From Rhodospirillaceae bacterium (lineage in GTDB: Bacteria > Pseudomonadota > Alphaproteobacteria > Dongiales > Dongiaceae): 64,000 nt of DNA. Made by a program: the position numbers and the translations under genes. The number at the start of each line of letters is the position of its first letter. The first letter of the stretch is position 1. The DNA is taken from contig JADJQM010000003.1 in assembly GCA_016712715.1 (NCBI GenBank), positions 124,001-188,000 of the forward strand, given 5' to 3'. Under the pieces are notes generated by a model. It was not told the origin of the DNA. It was given only the letters and a program-made list of their open reading frames with translations, and ran no database searches. This document shows positions 51,939-61,528 of the stretch, one piece after another.

Positions 51939-52406
51939 ATGGCACTCGAAATCGGCGCCAAAGCGCCTGCTTTCTCCATGAAGACCGATGGCGCAGGAAA
52001 AGTCGCACTGAGCGAGTTGAAGGGCAAGAATGTGGTCCTTTATTTCTACCCCAAGGATGACACCAGTGGCTGTACAGCAGAGGCATGCGGCTTTCGTGAC
52101 CAATTGCCCAAGTTCAAGAAGCTGGACGCCGTCGTTATCGGCGTGTCGCGCGACAGCGTCGAGAGCCACGACAAGTTCAAGAAGAAGTACGACATCAACT
52201 TCACCCTCGGCTCGGACGAGTCCGGCAAGGTCACCGAGGCCTATGGCGTCTGGGTCGAGAAGAACATGTACGGCAAGAAATACATGGGCATTGAGCGCGC
52301 GACCTATCTGATCGACGGTAAGGGCATCATCCGCGGCGTCTGGCGCAAGGTGAAGGTACCGGGCCATGTCGAGGAAGTCGCCAAGGCGATCAAGAATCTC
52401 GATTGA
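51939..52406 (+). CDS. bcp: Thioredoxin-dependent peroxiredoxin, Bcp/PrxQ type
   Basis: A 155-residue peroxiredoxin; ATG 51939 follows AAGGAG. The peroxidatic cysteine is in YFYPKDDTSGCTAEACGFRD, where the second Cys five residues later fits the PrxQ atypical two-Cys pattern. Other conserved parts are VVIGVSRDSVESHDKF and RATYLIDGKGIIRGVWRKVK. It reduces hydrogen peroxide and organic peroxides with thioredoxin. It lies 11 bases after glnE, and its stop overlaps the next start (ATGA). Confidence 0.95.
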   Translation: MALEIGAKAPAFSMKTDGAGKVALSELKGKNVVLYFYPKDDTSGCTAEACGFRDQLPKFKKLDAVVIGVSRDSVESHDKFKKKYDINFTLGSDESGKVTEAYGVWVEKNMYGKKYMGIERATYLIDGKGIIRGVWRKVKVPGHVEEVAKAIKNLD

Positions 52407-53203
52407 TGCTGGATCTGGCGCAAGAAGCCGTCGGGATTCTCACAACCGCCGACCCGCTGGAAAAGGCGGCTGCCGCCCGCAGTCTCGGCGTAGCGTGGCG
52501 TGGCGGGCAGGTGACGATCCAGGGCCCCGGCTCCCCACCGCCGCGGCCGGCGCGGCCGCTTCGCCCTGATCTCCGGCGCCCCGGAGACATGCCAAAACGC
52601 AAGGCCAACGGTGGGCTGGAGAAGCGTGTCGCCTTGCTGCACGCCTTGGCGCATATCGAATTCAACGCGATCGATCTTGCCTGGGATTTGATCGCGCGCT
52701 TCGGGTCAGCCGATTTGCCACGTGCCTTCTTCGACGATTGGGTGCGCGTGGGAGACGAGGAGGCACAGCATTTCACCATGCTGGCCACACGCCTTAATGA
52801 ACTCGGCGCCAGCTACGGCGACCTGCCGGCCCATGACGGGCTGTGGCAGGCGGCCGAGGAGACGTCCCATGATCTCCTCGCTCGCTTGGCCATCGTCCCA
52901 TTGGTGCTGGAAGCGCGTGGGCTCGACGTGTCGCCGGCAACGATTGCCGACCTCAGACGCTCGGGCGACGAAGCCTCCGCCGCCGCCCTCGACATCATCT
53001 ACCGCGATGAAATCGGCCATGTCGCGGCTGGCAAGCGCTGGTTCGACCATGTCGCGCTCGCCCGCGGGCATGATCCAGCGACGATCTGGCAGCATCTGGT
53101 GGCCAAGCATTTCCGCGGCCGGCTGAAACCACCTTTCAACCGCGCTGCGCGCGACGAAGCCGGATTCTCCGCCGCCTTCTATGAACCCATCGCGCTCGCC
53201 TAG
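52406..53203 (+). CDS. DUF455 ferritin-like protein
   Basis: A 265-residue four-helix-bundle protein. Metal-ligand motifs of the ferritin-like/DUF455 group are HALAHIEFNAIDLAWD, GDEEAQHFTMLATRLNELGA, and the second pair RDEIGHVAAGKRWF. The first ~60 residues are Pro/Arg-rich (PPPRPARPLRPDLRR) and may be a flexible arm. Its ATG overlaps the peroxiredoxin stop, suggesting a shared role in iron or oxidative stress handling. Stops of this gene and the convergent dapB-like gene share the same CTAG. Confidence 0.88.
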   Translation: MLDLAQEAVGILTTADPLEKAAAARSLGVAWRGGQVTIQGPGSPPPRPARPLRPDLRRPGDMPKRKANGGLEKRVALLHALAHIEFNAIDLAWDLIARFGSADLPRAFFDDWVRVGDEEAQHFTMLATRLNELGASYGDLPAHDGLWQAAEETSHDLLARLAIVPLVLEARGLDVSPATIADLRRSGDEASAAALDIIYRDEIGHVAAGKRWFDHVALARGHDPATIWQHLVAKHFRGRLKPPFNRAARDEAGFSAAFYEPIALA

Positions 53204-54015
53204 GCGGGCAAGGCGCCGAACAGCAGGTTATCTAGACCGCGTACCAGCCCCTTCAGCGCCACGACACGCCGCGCTGCCAGCAATGTGCCCGCAACATAAG
53301 GACCGGCCGAGGTCCCGGCATCATGACGGATGGTCAGACGCTCGCCATCCTTGCCAAAGATCGCTTCCACCGCGAGCACGTAGCTTGGCAGCCGCACGGC
53401 ATGGACACGTCCGCCACCCACGTCGGCGCCGCGCGCTTCTTGGGGGCCGATAATGTCCTTAATGGGATAGCCGGGAACGCTCTTCTGGATGGCGCCCATA
53501 CGCTCGGCCAACTCGCGGGCCGTTCCCGAAGGCACATCCGGCTTGGTCGCCTTCGCATAATCGATGATCTCATAGTCGGATACGTGCTGCGCCGCCAGGA
53601 GCGAAAAACGCGTCAGCAAGCTTGCTGTGATCGAGAAATTGCCGCTGGCGACAACGCCCAACCCTTGCTTGTCGGCGAACTTGGCGATCTCATCATATTC
53701 GGCGGCGGCGAGACCCGATGTACCAACCACCGCCGGCACACCCATCTCCAGGGCCTTCAGCACATTCGCCTTCACCGCCGATGGATGTGTGTAGTCGATG
53801 TAAACGTCGGTCGGCTCGGACTTGAGCGCCTCTTCCACGCTGGCCGACACCCCGAGGCCCAGCGCGTCCAGGCCGGCCACGATCCCGGCATCCTGGCCGG
53901 CTGCTTTGCGTGCCACGGCGCCGGAAAGGGAAAGATCCGGAGCCGCCACAATTCCCGCCACCAAGGCCTTTCCAGTCCAGCCGGTGGCACCACCGACGCA
54001 GATACGAAGCGACAT
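53200..54015 (-). CDS. dapB: DapB-family dihydrodipicolinate reductase-like protein
   Basis: A 271-residue NAD(P)-dependent reductase; ATG 54015 gives MSLRICVGGATGWTGKALVA with a GxxGxxG cofactor loop. The body follows DapB (IDYTHPSAVKANVLKALEMG, VVASGNFSITASLLTRF, KPDVPSGTARELAERM). However, the catalytic box HHxxKxDAPSGT reads AKATKPDVPSGT: Lys is kept but both histidines are replaced. The usual GDIVGEH segment is also absent (VRLPSYVLAVEAIF). It may be a DapB paralogue with another substrate rather than the lysine-pathway enzyme. Neighbours are DUF455 (convergent) and a class III aminotransferase (divergent). Confidence 0.75.
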   Translation of the reverse strand: MSLRICVGGATGWTGKALVAGIVAAPDLSLSGAVARKAAGQDAGIVAGLDALGLGVSASVEEALKSEPTDVYIDYTHPSAVKANVLKALEMGVPAVVGTSGLAAAEYDEIAKFADKQGLGVVASGNFSITASLLTRFSLLAAQHVSDYEIIDYAKATKPDVPSGTARELAERMGAIQKSVPGYPIKDIIGPQEARGADVGGGRVHAVRLPSYVLAVEAIFGKDGERLTIRHDAGTSAGPYVAGTLLAARRVVALKGLVRGLDNLLFGALPA

Positions 54016-54194
54016 AACTAACCCCTTCAAATAAGTATGATGTTTACCAGAGGTGCGACGGCATGCCCCACAGCCGGCAATGGCTCGGGGCTTTGACTTC
54101 GGTCTGGCGACAGAGGATATTGCCATTAGCGTCATAGAACCAGCCGCCAAGGATGGCAAACGGCTGGTCTTTTTATGTTCGGAACAGGGATATC

Positions 54195-55580
54195 ATGACC
54201 GCAAGACCCAATTCGCTCGCAGCGCGTGACGGCGCCTTTCATTTCCACGGCTATACCAATGCGCTGAAGAATGAGCAGGAAGGCGGTTTTGTCGTCACCC
54301 GTGGCGATGGCCCCTTCGTATATACCGAGGACGGCAAGGAGTATTTCGACGGCTTGTCCGGCCTGTGGTGCTGCTCGCTGGGTTTCGGCCCGCAGCCGCG
54401 CCTGGTCGAGGCGGCGAAAAAGCAGATGGAAACGCTGCCATTTTACCACACCTTTACCCAAAAGGTGGCGGCCCCGGCCGTGGAACTGGCTGAGAAGCTG
54501 GTGCAGCTGGCACCGGTGCCGATGTCGAAGGCCTATTTCTGCAATTCAGGCTCGGAAGCGAATGATACCGCGGTCAAGATGATCTGGTATCTCAACAACG
54601 CGCTGGGCCGTCCGCAGAAGAAGAAGATCATCGCCCGGGTGAAGGCGTATCACGGTGTCACCGTCGCTGCAGCATCGCTCACCGGCCTGCCGGCGCTCCA
54701 CAATGATTTCGATCTGCCGATCGCCGGCATCCTGCGCACCGACTGCCCGCATTACTACCGCTTCGGCGAAGTCGACGAGAGTGAGGAAGCGTTTGCCACG
54801 CGCTGCGCGGACAACCTTGAAAAGCTGATCCTGGCGGAAGGGCCGGATACGATCGCGGCACTGTTCGCCGAACCGGTCCAGGGCGCCGGCGGCGTCATCA
54901 TCCCGGCCAAGACCTACTGGGCGAAGATCACCGCCATCCTGAAGAAATACGACATCCTGCTGGTGGCCGACGAAGTCATCACTGGCTTCGGCCGGACCGG
55001 CAACTGGTGGGGTACGCAAACCTTCGGCCTGCAGCCGGACATCATCACCTTGGCCAAACAGCTCTCCGCCGGACAACTGCCGATCGCCGCCGTTCTGATC
55101 AACCAGCGCGTGTTCGAGGCGCTGCGCGACAACTCCAACAAGCTGGGCGGCTTCGCCCACGGCCTCACCTATTCCGGCCATCCGGTTGCCGCGGCCGTCG
55201 CGTTGGAGACGATCAAGATCTATGAAGACCTCAAGATCGTCGATCACGTCCGCGCCGTGGCGCCGCATTTCCAGCGCGAGATGTTGGCCTACGCCGCTCA
55301 TCCGCTGGTGGGCGAGGTGCGCATGGTCGGCCTGGTCGGTGCCATCGAACTGGTCAGGAACAAGCAGACGCATGAAAGCTTTGATTCCAAACTCGCTGTC
55401 GGTCCGACGCTGGTCAAGTTCGCCCACGAGCATGGGCTGATCGTGCGCCCGGTGATAGACTCGCTCTGCTTCTGTCCGCCGATGGTATCGACCGAGGCGC
55501 AGATCACCGACATGTTCGGTCGCTTCGGCCGGGCGCTGAAGGACACGCAAGATTGGCTGAAGCGTGAAGGACATGCCTGA
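54195..55580 (+). CDS. Class III aminotransferase, SpuC-like
   Basis: A 461-residue PLP enzyme; ATG 54195 (MTARPNSLAARDGAFHFHGY) is chosen over an upstream extension. Features are SGLWCCSLGFGPQPRLVEAA, FYHTFTQKVAAPAVELAEKL, the cofactor strand LLVADEVITGFGRTGNWWGT, the lysine site ITLAKQLSAGQLPIAAVLI, and FAHGLTYSGHPVAAAVALET. Length and wording fit omega-aminotransferases that use putrescine or other amines with pyruvate. It overlaps hemA by 17 bases and sits 1.4 kb before a polyamine-type importer, so polyamine catabolism is likely. Confidence 0.87.
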   Translation: MTARPNSLAARDGAFHFHGYTNALKNEQEGGFVVTRGDGPFVYTEDGKEYFDGLSGLWCCSLGFGPQPRLVEAAKKQMETLPFYHTFTQKVAAPAVELAEKLVQLAPVPMSKAYFCNSGSEANDTAVKMIWYLNNALGRPQKKKIIARVKAYHGVTVAAASLTGLPALHNDFDLPIAGILRTDCPHYYRFGEVDESEEAFATRCADNLEKLILAEGPDTIAALFAEPVQGAGGVIIPAKTYWAKITAILKKYDILLVADEVITGFGRTGNWWGTQTFGLQPDIITLAKQLSAGQLPIAAVLINQRVFEALRDNSNKLGGFAHGLTYSGHPVAAAVALETIKIYEDLKIVDHVRAVAPHFQREMLAYAAHPLVGEVRMVGLVGAIELVRNKQTHESFDSKLAVGPTLVKFAHEHGLIVRPVIDSLCFCPPMVSTEAQITDMFGRFGRALKDTQDWLKREGHA

Positions 55581-56805
55581 CAAACAGACCGACTTCGCAA
55601 CCCTCTTTGCCGCCCGTCTCGAGGCGCTGAAGAACGAGGGCCGTTATCGCGTCTTTGCCGATATCGAGCGCATCGCCGGCCGCTTTCCCAAGGCGCTCTA
55701 CCGCAGCTCGCTGGGCGGCACGCCGACCGAGGTAACGGTCTGGTGCAGCAATGACTATCTTGGCCAGGGTCAGGATCCGGCGGTCATGGCCGCCATGCAA
55801 GCGGTCATCGCCAGAACCGGGACGGGTGCCGGCGGCACCCGGAACATCTCCGGCAACAGCCACGAACTGGTCGAACTGGAGCGCGAGCTCGCGGTGTGGC
55901 ACGGCAAGGAAGCAGCGCTTACCTTCACCTCCGGCTTCGTCGCCAATGAGGCGGCGCTGAGCGTACTTGCCCGTCAGATCCCGGATTGCATCGTCTTCTC
56001 CGATGCCTCGAACCATGCATCGATGATCGCCGGCATTCGCAACAGCCGGGCCGCGTACCAGGTCTTTCGCCATAACGACGTGGCGCATCTCAGGGAACTG
56101 CTGGCAGCGGCGCCGGCGGGTCTGCCAAAGCTCATCGCCTTCGAGAGTGTCTACTCGATGGATGGCGATATCGCCCCCATCGGCGCGCTATGTGATGCCG
56201 CCGCCGATTTTGGGGCGCTCACCTATCTCGACGAAGTTCATGCGGTTGGCCTTTACGGCACAACCGGTGCCGGCATTGCCGCGCGCGATGGGCTCTCGCA
56301 TCGCCTCGACGTCATCCAGGGAACTCTCGGCAAGGCATTTGGCCTGATGGGCGGCTACATCGCCGGTTCGGCCTTGCTCGTCGATTTCGTGCGCAGCTTC
56401 GCGCCTGGTTTCATCTTCACGACGGCTCTGCCGCCGGTCATCGCCGCCGGTGCCAGGGCCAGCCTTGCCAGTCTGATCGCGGCGGGTGACCTGCGGCGGA
56501 GGCACCAGGCAAATGCCGCCCAGCTGAAGCAGTTGCTGGCAGAGGCCGGCCTGCCCGTATTGCCCAGCGAAAGTCATATCGTGCCCCTGATGGTCGGCAA
56601 TGCCGACGCCTGCCGGGAAGCCGCGAGGCTCCTGCTGCAGCGTCATAAAATATATGTCCAACCGATCAACTTTCCGACCGTGCCGCGTGGCACGGAACGC
56701 TTGCGCCTAACCCCGACGCCTTTCCACGATGAGGCCCTGATGATGGCGCTGGTGGATGCACTACGTGATGTTTGGCGCGAATTGTTTCTGCCACTTGCCG
56801 CCTAA
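55564..56805 (+). CDS. hemA: 5-aminolevulinate synthase (C4 pathway)
   Basis: A 413-residue PLP enzyme that condenses glycine and succinyl-CoA, the first haem step in alphaproteobacteria. Motifs are YRSSLGGTPTEVTVWCSNDY, GTGAGGTRNISGNSHELVEL, FSDASNHASMIAGIRNSRA, the aspartate strand LTYLDEVHAVGLYG, and the PLP lysine in IQGTLGKAFGLMGGYIAGS. The start is GTG 55564 or ATG 55573, both overlapping the aminotransferase stop. The C-terminal end (QPINFPTVPRGTERLRLTPT) has the arginines that hold succinyl-CoA. Its coupling to an aminotransferase is unusual for hemA. A related AONS/KBL function was considered but the ALAS motifs fit better. Confidence 0.92.
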   Translation: MKDMPDKQTDFATLFAARLEALKNEGRYRVFADIERIAGRFPKALYRSSLGGTPTEVTVWCSNDYLGQGQDPAVMAAMQAVIARTGTGAGGTRNISGNSHELVELERELAVWHGKEAALTFTSGFVANEAALSVLARQIPDCIVFSDASNHASMIAGIRNSRAAYQVFRHNDVAHLRELLAAAPAGLPKLIAFESVYSMDGDIAPIGALCDAAADFGALTYLDEVHAVGLYGTTGAGIAARDGLSHRLDVIQGTLGKAFGLMGGYIAGSALLVDFVRSFAPGFIFTTALPPVIAAGARASLASLIAAGDLRRRHQANAAQLKQLLAEAGLPVLPSESHIVPLMVGNADACREAARLLLQRHKIYVQPINFPTVPRGTERLRLTPTPFHDEALMMALVDALRDVWRELFLPLAA

Positions 56806-56862
56806 GGTTGCTGCACCAATTCACTGAAAGCTCTCTGAATTGAGACCATCTGCGTTTTGCAT

Positions 56863-56891
56863 TTGACTCATTAAGCTCGGTTGCTTTAAAC
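56863..56891 (+). promoter_or_regulatory. Possible promoter of the pot operon
   Basis: TTGACT (56863-56868), 17-base spacer and TTAAAC (56886-56891) lie in the 216-base gap between hemA and potA, about 130 bases before the potA start. Confidence 0.4.
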
Positions 56892-57021
56892 GCGGATGGC
56901 GGGAAAAAATGCCGCGGCCGCGAAGGGGTCCTTTGGATGCATTCGCGGTACTAAAAAAACCAGAAACAGCGAGTGATGTGACCTGTCAGGGTTACTCATA
57001 CGGGGGCTAAGCTTAGGGACG

Positions 57022-58116
57022 ATGGGAACGACCAACGATCCGTTTGTCACATTTACCGATGTCCAGAAAACCTATGACGGCGAAACTCTGGTCGTCAAAA
57101 ACCTCAATCTCAGGATTGAGCAAGGGGAATTCTTGACCCTTTTGGGTCCGTCCGGTTCTGGCAAGACGACGACGCTCATGATGCTGGCCGGCTTCGAAGT
57201 GCCGACCCATGGGCGTATCGAAATGGGTGGCGTAGAGATCAACAACGTCGCTCCGCACAAACGCAATATCGGCATGGTGTTCCAGAACTATGCCCTGTTC
57301 CCGCATATGACGGTCGAGGAGAACCTCGCCTTCCCCCTGCAGGTGCGCAAGGTCGCCAAGGACGAAATCACCAAGAAGGTCCAGCGCGCCCTCGACATGG
57401 TGCAGATGCCCCAGATGAGCAAGCGCCGGCCGGCGCAGCTCTCCGGCGGCCAGCAGCAGCGCGTAGCACTCGCCCGCGCCCTCGTCTTCGACCCGAAATT
57501 GGTTCTGATGGACGAACCATTGGGCGCCCTCGACAAGCAGCTGCGCGAGCATATGCAGATCGAGATTAAGCATATTCACGAGCGCCTGGGTGTTACCGTG
57601 GTCTACGTGACCCACGATCAGTCCGAAGCGCTCACCATGTCGGACCGGGTCGCCGTGTTCAATGACGGCATCATCCAGCAGTTGGCCAAGCCCAGCGATC
57701 TCTATGAGCGCCCGGAAAATTCCTTCGTCGCGCAGTTCATCGGCGAGAACAATCGCCTCAGCGGCAAAGTCGCCTCGGTCAATGGCAAGTCCTGCGGTGT
57801 CGAGATCCCCAATTTTGGACTGGTCAATGCGATACCAGTGAGCGTGCAGAGCGTGGGCAGCCCGACTACCCTGTCGCTCCGCCCTGAACGGGTGCGGATC
57901 AACCCGGAAAGCGGCGCCTACGCCAACCAGTTCGATGCCGAAGTGCAGGAACTGATCTATCTAGGCGATCACACGCGCTGCCGCGTCTCGGTCCTCGGCA
58001 ATTCGAACTTCATTATCAAGGTTGCCAACGCCGAAGGCGTTCCCAGCCTGACCCCCGGACAGATCGTCCGGGTGGGCTGGAAGCCTGAGGATTGTCGCGC
58101 GCTGGACGCCTACTGA
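57022..58116 (+). CDS. potA: Polyamine ABC transporter ATP-binding protein
   Basis: A 364-residue importer ATPase. Walker A is GPSGSGKTTTLMMLAGFE, the Q-loop VFQNYALFPHMTVEENLAFP, signature LSGGQQQRVALARAL, Walker B KLVLMDEPLGALD, and the H-loop YVTHDQSEALTMSDRVAVF. The C-terminal TOBE-type domain (SLRPERVRINPESGAYANQ) is typical of PotA/PotG. First gene of a complete importer with binding protein and two permeases. AGGGA precedes the ATG. Confidence 0.93.
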   Translation: MGTTNDPFVTFTDVQKTYDGETLVVKNLNLRIEQGEFLTLLGPSGSGKTTTLMMLAGFEVPTHGRIEMGGVEINNVAPHKRNIGMVFQNYALFPHMTVEENLAFPLQVRKVAKDEITKKVQRALDMVQMPQMSKRRPAQLSGGQQQRVALARALVFDPKLVLMDEPLGALDKQLREHMQIEIKHIHERLGVTVVYVTHDQSEALTMSDRVAVFNDGIIQQLAKPSDLYERPENSFVAQFIGENNRLSGKVASVNGKSCGVEIPNFGLVNAIPVSVQSVGSPTTLSLRPERVRINPESGAYANQFDAEVQELIYLGDHTRCRVSVLGNSNFIIKVANAEGVPSLTPGQIVRVGWKPEDCRALDAY

Positions 58117-58296
58117 CGCGGAAGTGTTTGGGCGGTCGCCCCCTGCGACCGTCATGATGTGCGGACGTCACCATTTGGCTACCGGGCCCGGGCTTCACAC
58201 CGCTCCGGCCGGGCTCCGGGAGAGACGAGCGGTAAGCTTAAGCGATTCCAGGCCGAAACCCGTTTCGGCCGGGGCAACAGGGAAGGTTCCACAATC

Positions 58297-59346
58297 ATGA
58301 AGAAAAATCTCCTCACCACGGGCTTCGTTGCTGCGGTTGCAGCGGCGGGTGTCCTCGCATCGGTCGCCTATGCGGCTGATGGCTTGACCGTCGTCTCCTG
58401 GGGCGGTGCTTATCAGGAAGCGCAGCGCAAGACGATCTTCGAGCCGTTCAACGCCAAGACCGGCAGCGCGATCAAGGAAGAAGAATATAACGGCGAAGTC
58501 GCCAAGATTAAGGCGATGGTCGAAAGCGGCACAGTGAGCTGGGACATAATCAGCGTTGATACCGCCACCGCCCTGCAGGGCTGCGATGACGGCGTTCTCG
58601 AAACGCTCGATTACTCCAAGATCCTCGACAAGGCCAAGGTGCTGCCGGGTGCGGCACTCGATTGCGCGATCGGCAGCGACGTGTATGCGACGGTGTTTGC
58701 CTACGATACGGCCAAGCTGCCGAACGGCCCGGCCAGCATCAAAGACCTTTTCGATCTCGAGAAGTTCCCGGGCAAGCGCGCGCTGCAGAAGAACCCGTTC
58801 GTCAATCTCGAATGGTCACTGATTGCCGACGGCGTTGATCCGGCGCAGGTCTATGACGTGCTCGGTACGCCGGAGGGCGTAGATCGCGCTTTCAAGAAGC
58901 TCGACACCATCAAGTCGCAGGTCGTGTGGTGGGAAGCCGGCGCTCAGCCGCCGCAGCTGCTCGCCGACGGCGAAGTCGTGATGACCTCGGCCTGGAACGG
59001 CCGTATTGCCAACGCGATCAAGGAAGGCAAGACCTTCAAGATCGTCTGGGACGGCCAGGCGCCCGACCTCGACATGTGGGCCATTCCGAAAGGCACGCCG
59101 AACCTCGACAAATCGTACGAGTTCCTGGCCTTCGCCAGCTCGGCCGAAGTCCAGTCGGCATTGGCGCCGCACATCCCCTACGGCCCGACCAACCTCGATG
59201 CGGTTGCCCTCGTCGATCCGGAGCTGGCCAAGTCGTTGCCGACCCATCCGGACAACCTCAAGGCCGCCATTCCGCTCAATCCGCAATTCTGGGGTGACAA
59301 TGGCGAAGAACTGCGTGCCCGCTTCAATACCTGGCTGGCACAGTAA
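58297..59346 (+). CDS. Polyamine ABC transporter substrate-binding protein
   Basis: A 349-residue periplasmic protein. ATG 58297 gives a signal peptide MKKNLLTTGFVAAVAAAGVL with cleavage after AYA. The mature start GLTVVSWGGAYQEAQRKTIF is characteristic of the PotD/PotF family, followed by the tract KAMVESGTVSWDIISVD and VMTSAWNGRIANAIKEGKTF. The ligand is probably a polyamine or related small cation; exact specificity cannot be read from sequence. It lies 180 bases after potA, a gap that may reflect differential expression. Confidence 0.88.
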   Translation: MKKNLLTTGFVAAVAAAGVLASVAYAADGLTVVSWGGAYQEAQRKTIFEPFNAKTGSAIKEEEYNGEVAKIKAMVESGTVSWDIISVDTATALQGCDDGVLETLDYSKILDKAKVLPGAALDCAIGSDVYATVFAYDTAKLPNGPASIKDLFDLEKFPGKRALQKNPFVNLEWSLIADGVDPAQVYDVLGTPEGVDRAFKKLDTIKSQVVWWEAGAQPPQLLADGEVVMTSAWNGRIANAIKEGKTFKIVWDGQAPDLDMWAIPKGTPNLDKSYEFLAFASSAEVQSALAPHIPYGPTNLDAVALVDPELAKSLPTHPDNLKAAIPLNPQFWGDNGEELRARFNTWLAQ

Positions 59347-59429
59347 CCAAGACTGAGACGGCCCTGGCGGAAGGTCACTTCCCGCCGGTATCGTTTTGGT
59401 GACCTGAGTATTTTTGACGAACCATTTTG

Positions 59430-60686
59430 ATGGCGGCTTCCGGCGACATGAGTGTCAGCGCAATATCCGATGATCGATCGACCCTGAAATCAAGACTGCG
59501 CCGCGCCGAGCGCGTGCAGCGTCTCCGCGCCATTGGCCTCGTGCTGCCGTTGTTCCTGTTTATCCTGGTTGTGTTCGTGACACCCATCATCATTCTGATG
59601 ACACGGGCGGTCGACAATCCCGAGATCGCCGACAGCTTGCCACTTACCAGCGCCGCGCTCGCCAATTGGGACCGTGAAGATGTTCCGGGCGAAGACGTGT
59701 TCGCGGCTTTTGCCGTCGATCTGGTCGCGGCCCAGAAGAACAAGGCTACCGGCCTTATCGGCAAGCGCCTCAATTACGAAATGCCTGGCACACGCAGCAA
59801 AGTGCTGCAGGCCGGCCGCGCTGCCGAAAAGATGACGGCGGCCCCCTACAAGGATGCCTTCCTGAAGCTCGACCCGCTCTGGGGCAAGATCGAAACCTGG
59901 AAAGTGCTGGAGCGCGCCAGCCACCGGAACACCACCTTCTATTTGCTGAAGGCGGTCGATCTGCAATGGAGCGCCAATGACGAGATCGTCAATGTGGCGC
60001 CTGACCAGGCCCTGTTCCGCGATGTCTTCGTTCGCACGCTCGGCATCAGCACGCTGGTGACGTTCGCCACGCTGCTGCTGGGCTTCCCGCTCGCCTATAT
60101 GCTGGCGACATTGCCGCCCAAGCATAGCAATATCCTGATGATCCTGGTCCTGCTGCCGTTTTGGACATCGTTGCTGGTGCGCACCACCGCCTGGGTCGTG
60201 TTGTTGCAGACGGAAGGACCGATCAACGATCTGCTGCTCTTCCTCGGCCTTACGGACGAGCGCCTGCAGCTCATCTTCAGCCGCTTCGGCACCATCGTCG
60301 CCATGACGCACATTCAGCTGCCGTTCACCCTGCTGCCCATCTACAGCGTCATGCGCACGATCTCGCCGAACTATGTCCGCGCAGCGCGGTCCCTGGGCGC
60401 CGGCCCATTCCACGCCTTCTGGACGATCTATTTCCCGCAGACGATGCCTGGCATCGCTGCCGGCTGCCTGCTCACTTTCATCCTGAGCCTCGGCTACTAC
60501 ATCACCCCGGCGCTGGTCGGTGGCCCGACCGACCAGATGATCAGCTACTTCGTGGCGCTGTACACGAACAAGGAACTCAACTGGGGCCAGGCATCGGCCC
60601 TTGGCGCCATCCTGCTGATGGCGACACTGGTCCTTTATGCCGTCTATAACCGTCTGGTCGGCATCGACAAAATGAAGCTCGGATAA
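59430..60686 (+). CDS. potB: Polyamine ABC transporter permease, PotB type with long loop
   Basis: A 418-residue permease from ATG 59430, or MSVSAIS at 59448. The first helix is IGLVLPLFLFILVVFVTPII. A loop of about 120 residues follows (SLPLTSAALANWDREDVPGE through FYLLKAVDLQ), much longer than in E. coli PotB. It is followed by five helices and the EAA-type coupling loop YVRAARSLGAGPFHAFWTIY with PQTMPGIAAG. The long loop occurs in a subset of alphaproteobacterial importers and may contact the binding protein. Confidence 0.88.
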   Translation: MAASGDMSVSAISDDRSTLKSRLRRAERVQRLRAIGLVLPLFLFILVVFVTPIIILMTRAVDNPEIADSLPLTSAALANWDREDVPGEDVFAAFAVDLVAAQKNKATGLIGKRLNYEMPGTRSKVLQAGRAAEKMTAAPYKDAFLKLDPLWGKIETWKVLERASHRNTTFYLLKAVDLQWSANDEIVNVAPDQALFRDVFVRTLGISTLVTFATLLLGFPLAYMLATLPPKHSNILMILVLLPFWTSLLVRTTAWVVLLQTEGPINDLLLFLGLTDERLQLIFSRFGTIVAMTHIQLPFTLLPIYSVMRTISPNYVRAARSLGAGPFHAFWTIYFPQTMPGIAAGCLLTFILSLGYYITPALVGGPTDQMISYFVALYTNKELNWGQASALGAILLMATLVLYAVYNRLVGIDKMKLG

Positions 60687-60691
60687 AGATC

Positions 60692-61522
60692 ATGATGGCC
60701 TTGCCCCCCTACGCATCACCGCTTGAGCGCCTGTGGCGCGTCGCGTTCATCCTGTTGTGCGCCCTGGTGTTGCTGTTCCTCATCTCGCCGATCCCTGCGA
60801 TCATGCCGCTGAGCTTCAATGCCGAGCCCTACTTCACCTATCCGATGCCTGGCCTGTCCATGAAGTGGTATGCGGACTTCTTCCAGGATCCGCGCTGGCT
60901 GGATTCCGTGCGGGCCAGCGTCTTCATCGCGGTCTGCACGACTGGTCTTTCCATGGTTTTCGGCACGCTTGCTGCCCTGGGTCTCAGCCGCAGCAATTTC
61001 CCGCACCGCGCCCTGGTCATGGCCTTCCTTATCTCGCCGATGATCGTGCCGGTCGTCATCACCGCCGTCGGCATGTATTTCTTTTTTGCGACGCTTGGCT
61101 TCAACAACACCTACTTCGGCATCATCCTGGCGCATACGGCGCTGGCCACGCCCTTTGTCGTCATCACCGTGACGGCGACGCTTATCGGCTTCGACCAGTC
61201 ACTGATCCGCGCCGGTGCCAGTCTCGGCGCGCCGCCAATGACCGTGTTCCGGAAGGTAACCTTCCCGTTGATCCTGCCAGGCATTATCTCCCGCGCGCTG
61301 TTCGCCTTTATCACCTCGTTCGACGAAGTGGTGGTGGTGCTGTTCATCGCCAGCCCCGACCAGCGCACCCTGCCCAAGCAGATGTTCAGCGGTATCCGCG
61401 AGCAGATCAGCCCGACCATCGCCGCCGCCGCTACTTTGCTGATCATCTCCGCTGCCTTGATGCTGGTTGCGGTCGAACTGCTGCGGCGACGTTCCGAGCG
61501 CCTGCGCGGCATCAGTTCCTGA
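60692..61522 (+). CDS. potC: Polyamine ABC transporter permease, PotC type
   Basis: A 276-residue permease with six helices. It starts MMALPPYASPLERLWRVAFI, two adjacent ATG codons being possible. It has a family-like periplasmic segment SFNAEPYFTYPMPGLSMKWY, the EAA loop SLIRAGASLGAPPMTVFRKV and LPGIISRALFAFITSFDEVV followed by VLFIASPDQRTLPKQMFSGI. It follows potB by five bases and precedes ggt by a few. Confidence 0.9.
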   Translation: MMALPPYASPLERLWRVAFILLCALVLLFLISPIPAIMPLSFNAEPYFTYPMPGLSMKWYADFFQDPRWLDSVRASVFIAVCTTGLSMVFGTLAALGLSRSNFPHRALVMAFLISPMIVPVVITAVGMYFFFATLGFNNTYFGIILAHTALATPFVVITVTATLIGFDQSLIRAGASLGAPPMTVFRKVTFPLILPGIISRALFAFITSFDEVVVVLFIASPDQRTLPKQMFSGIREQISPTIAAAATLLIISAALMLVAVELLRRRSERLRGISS

Positions 61523-61528
61523 TCAGTG

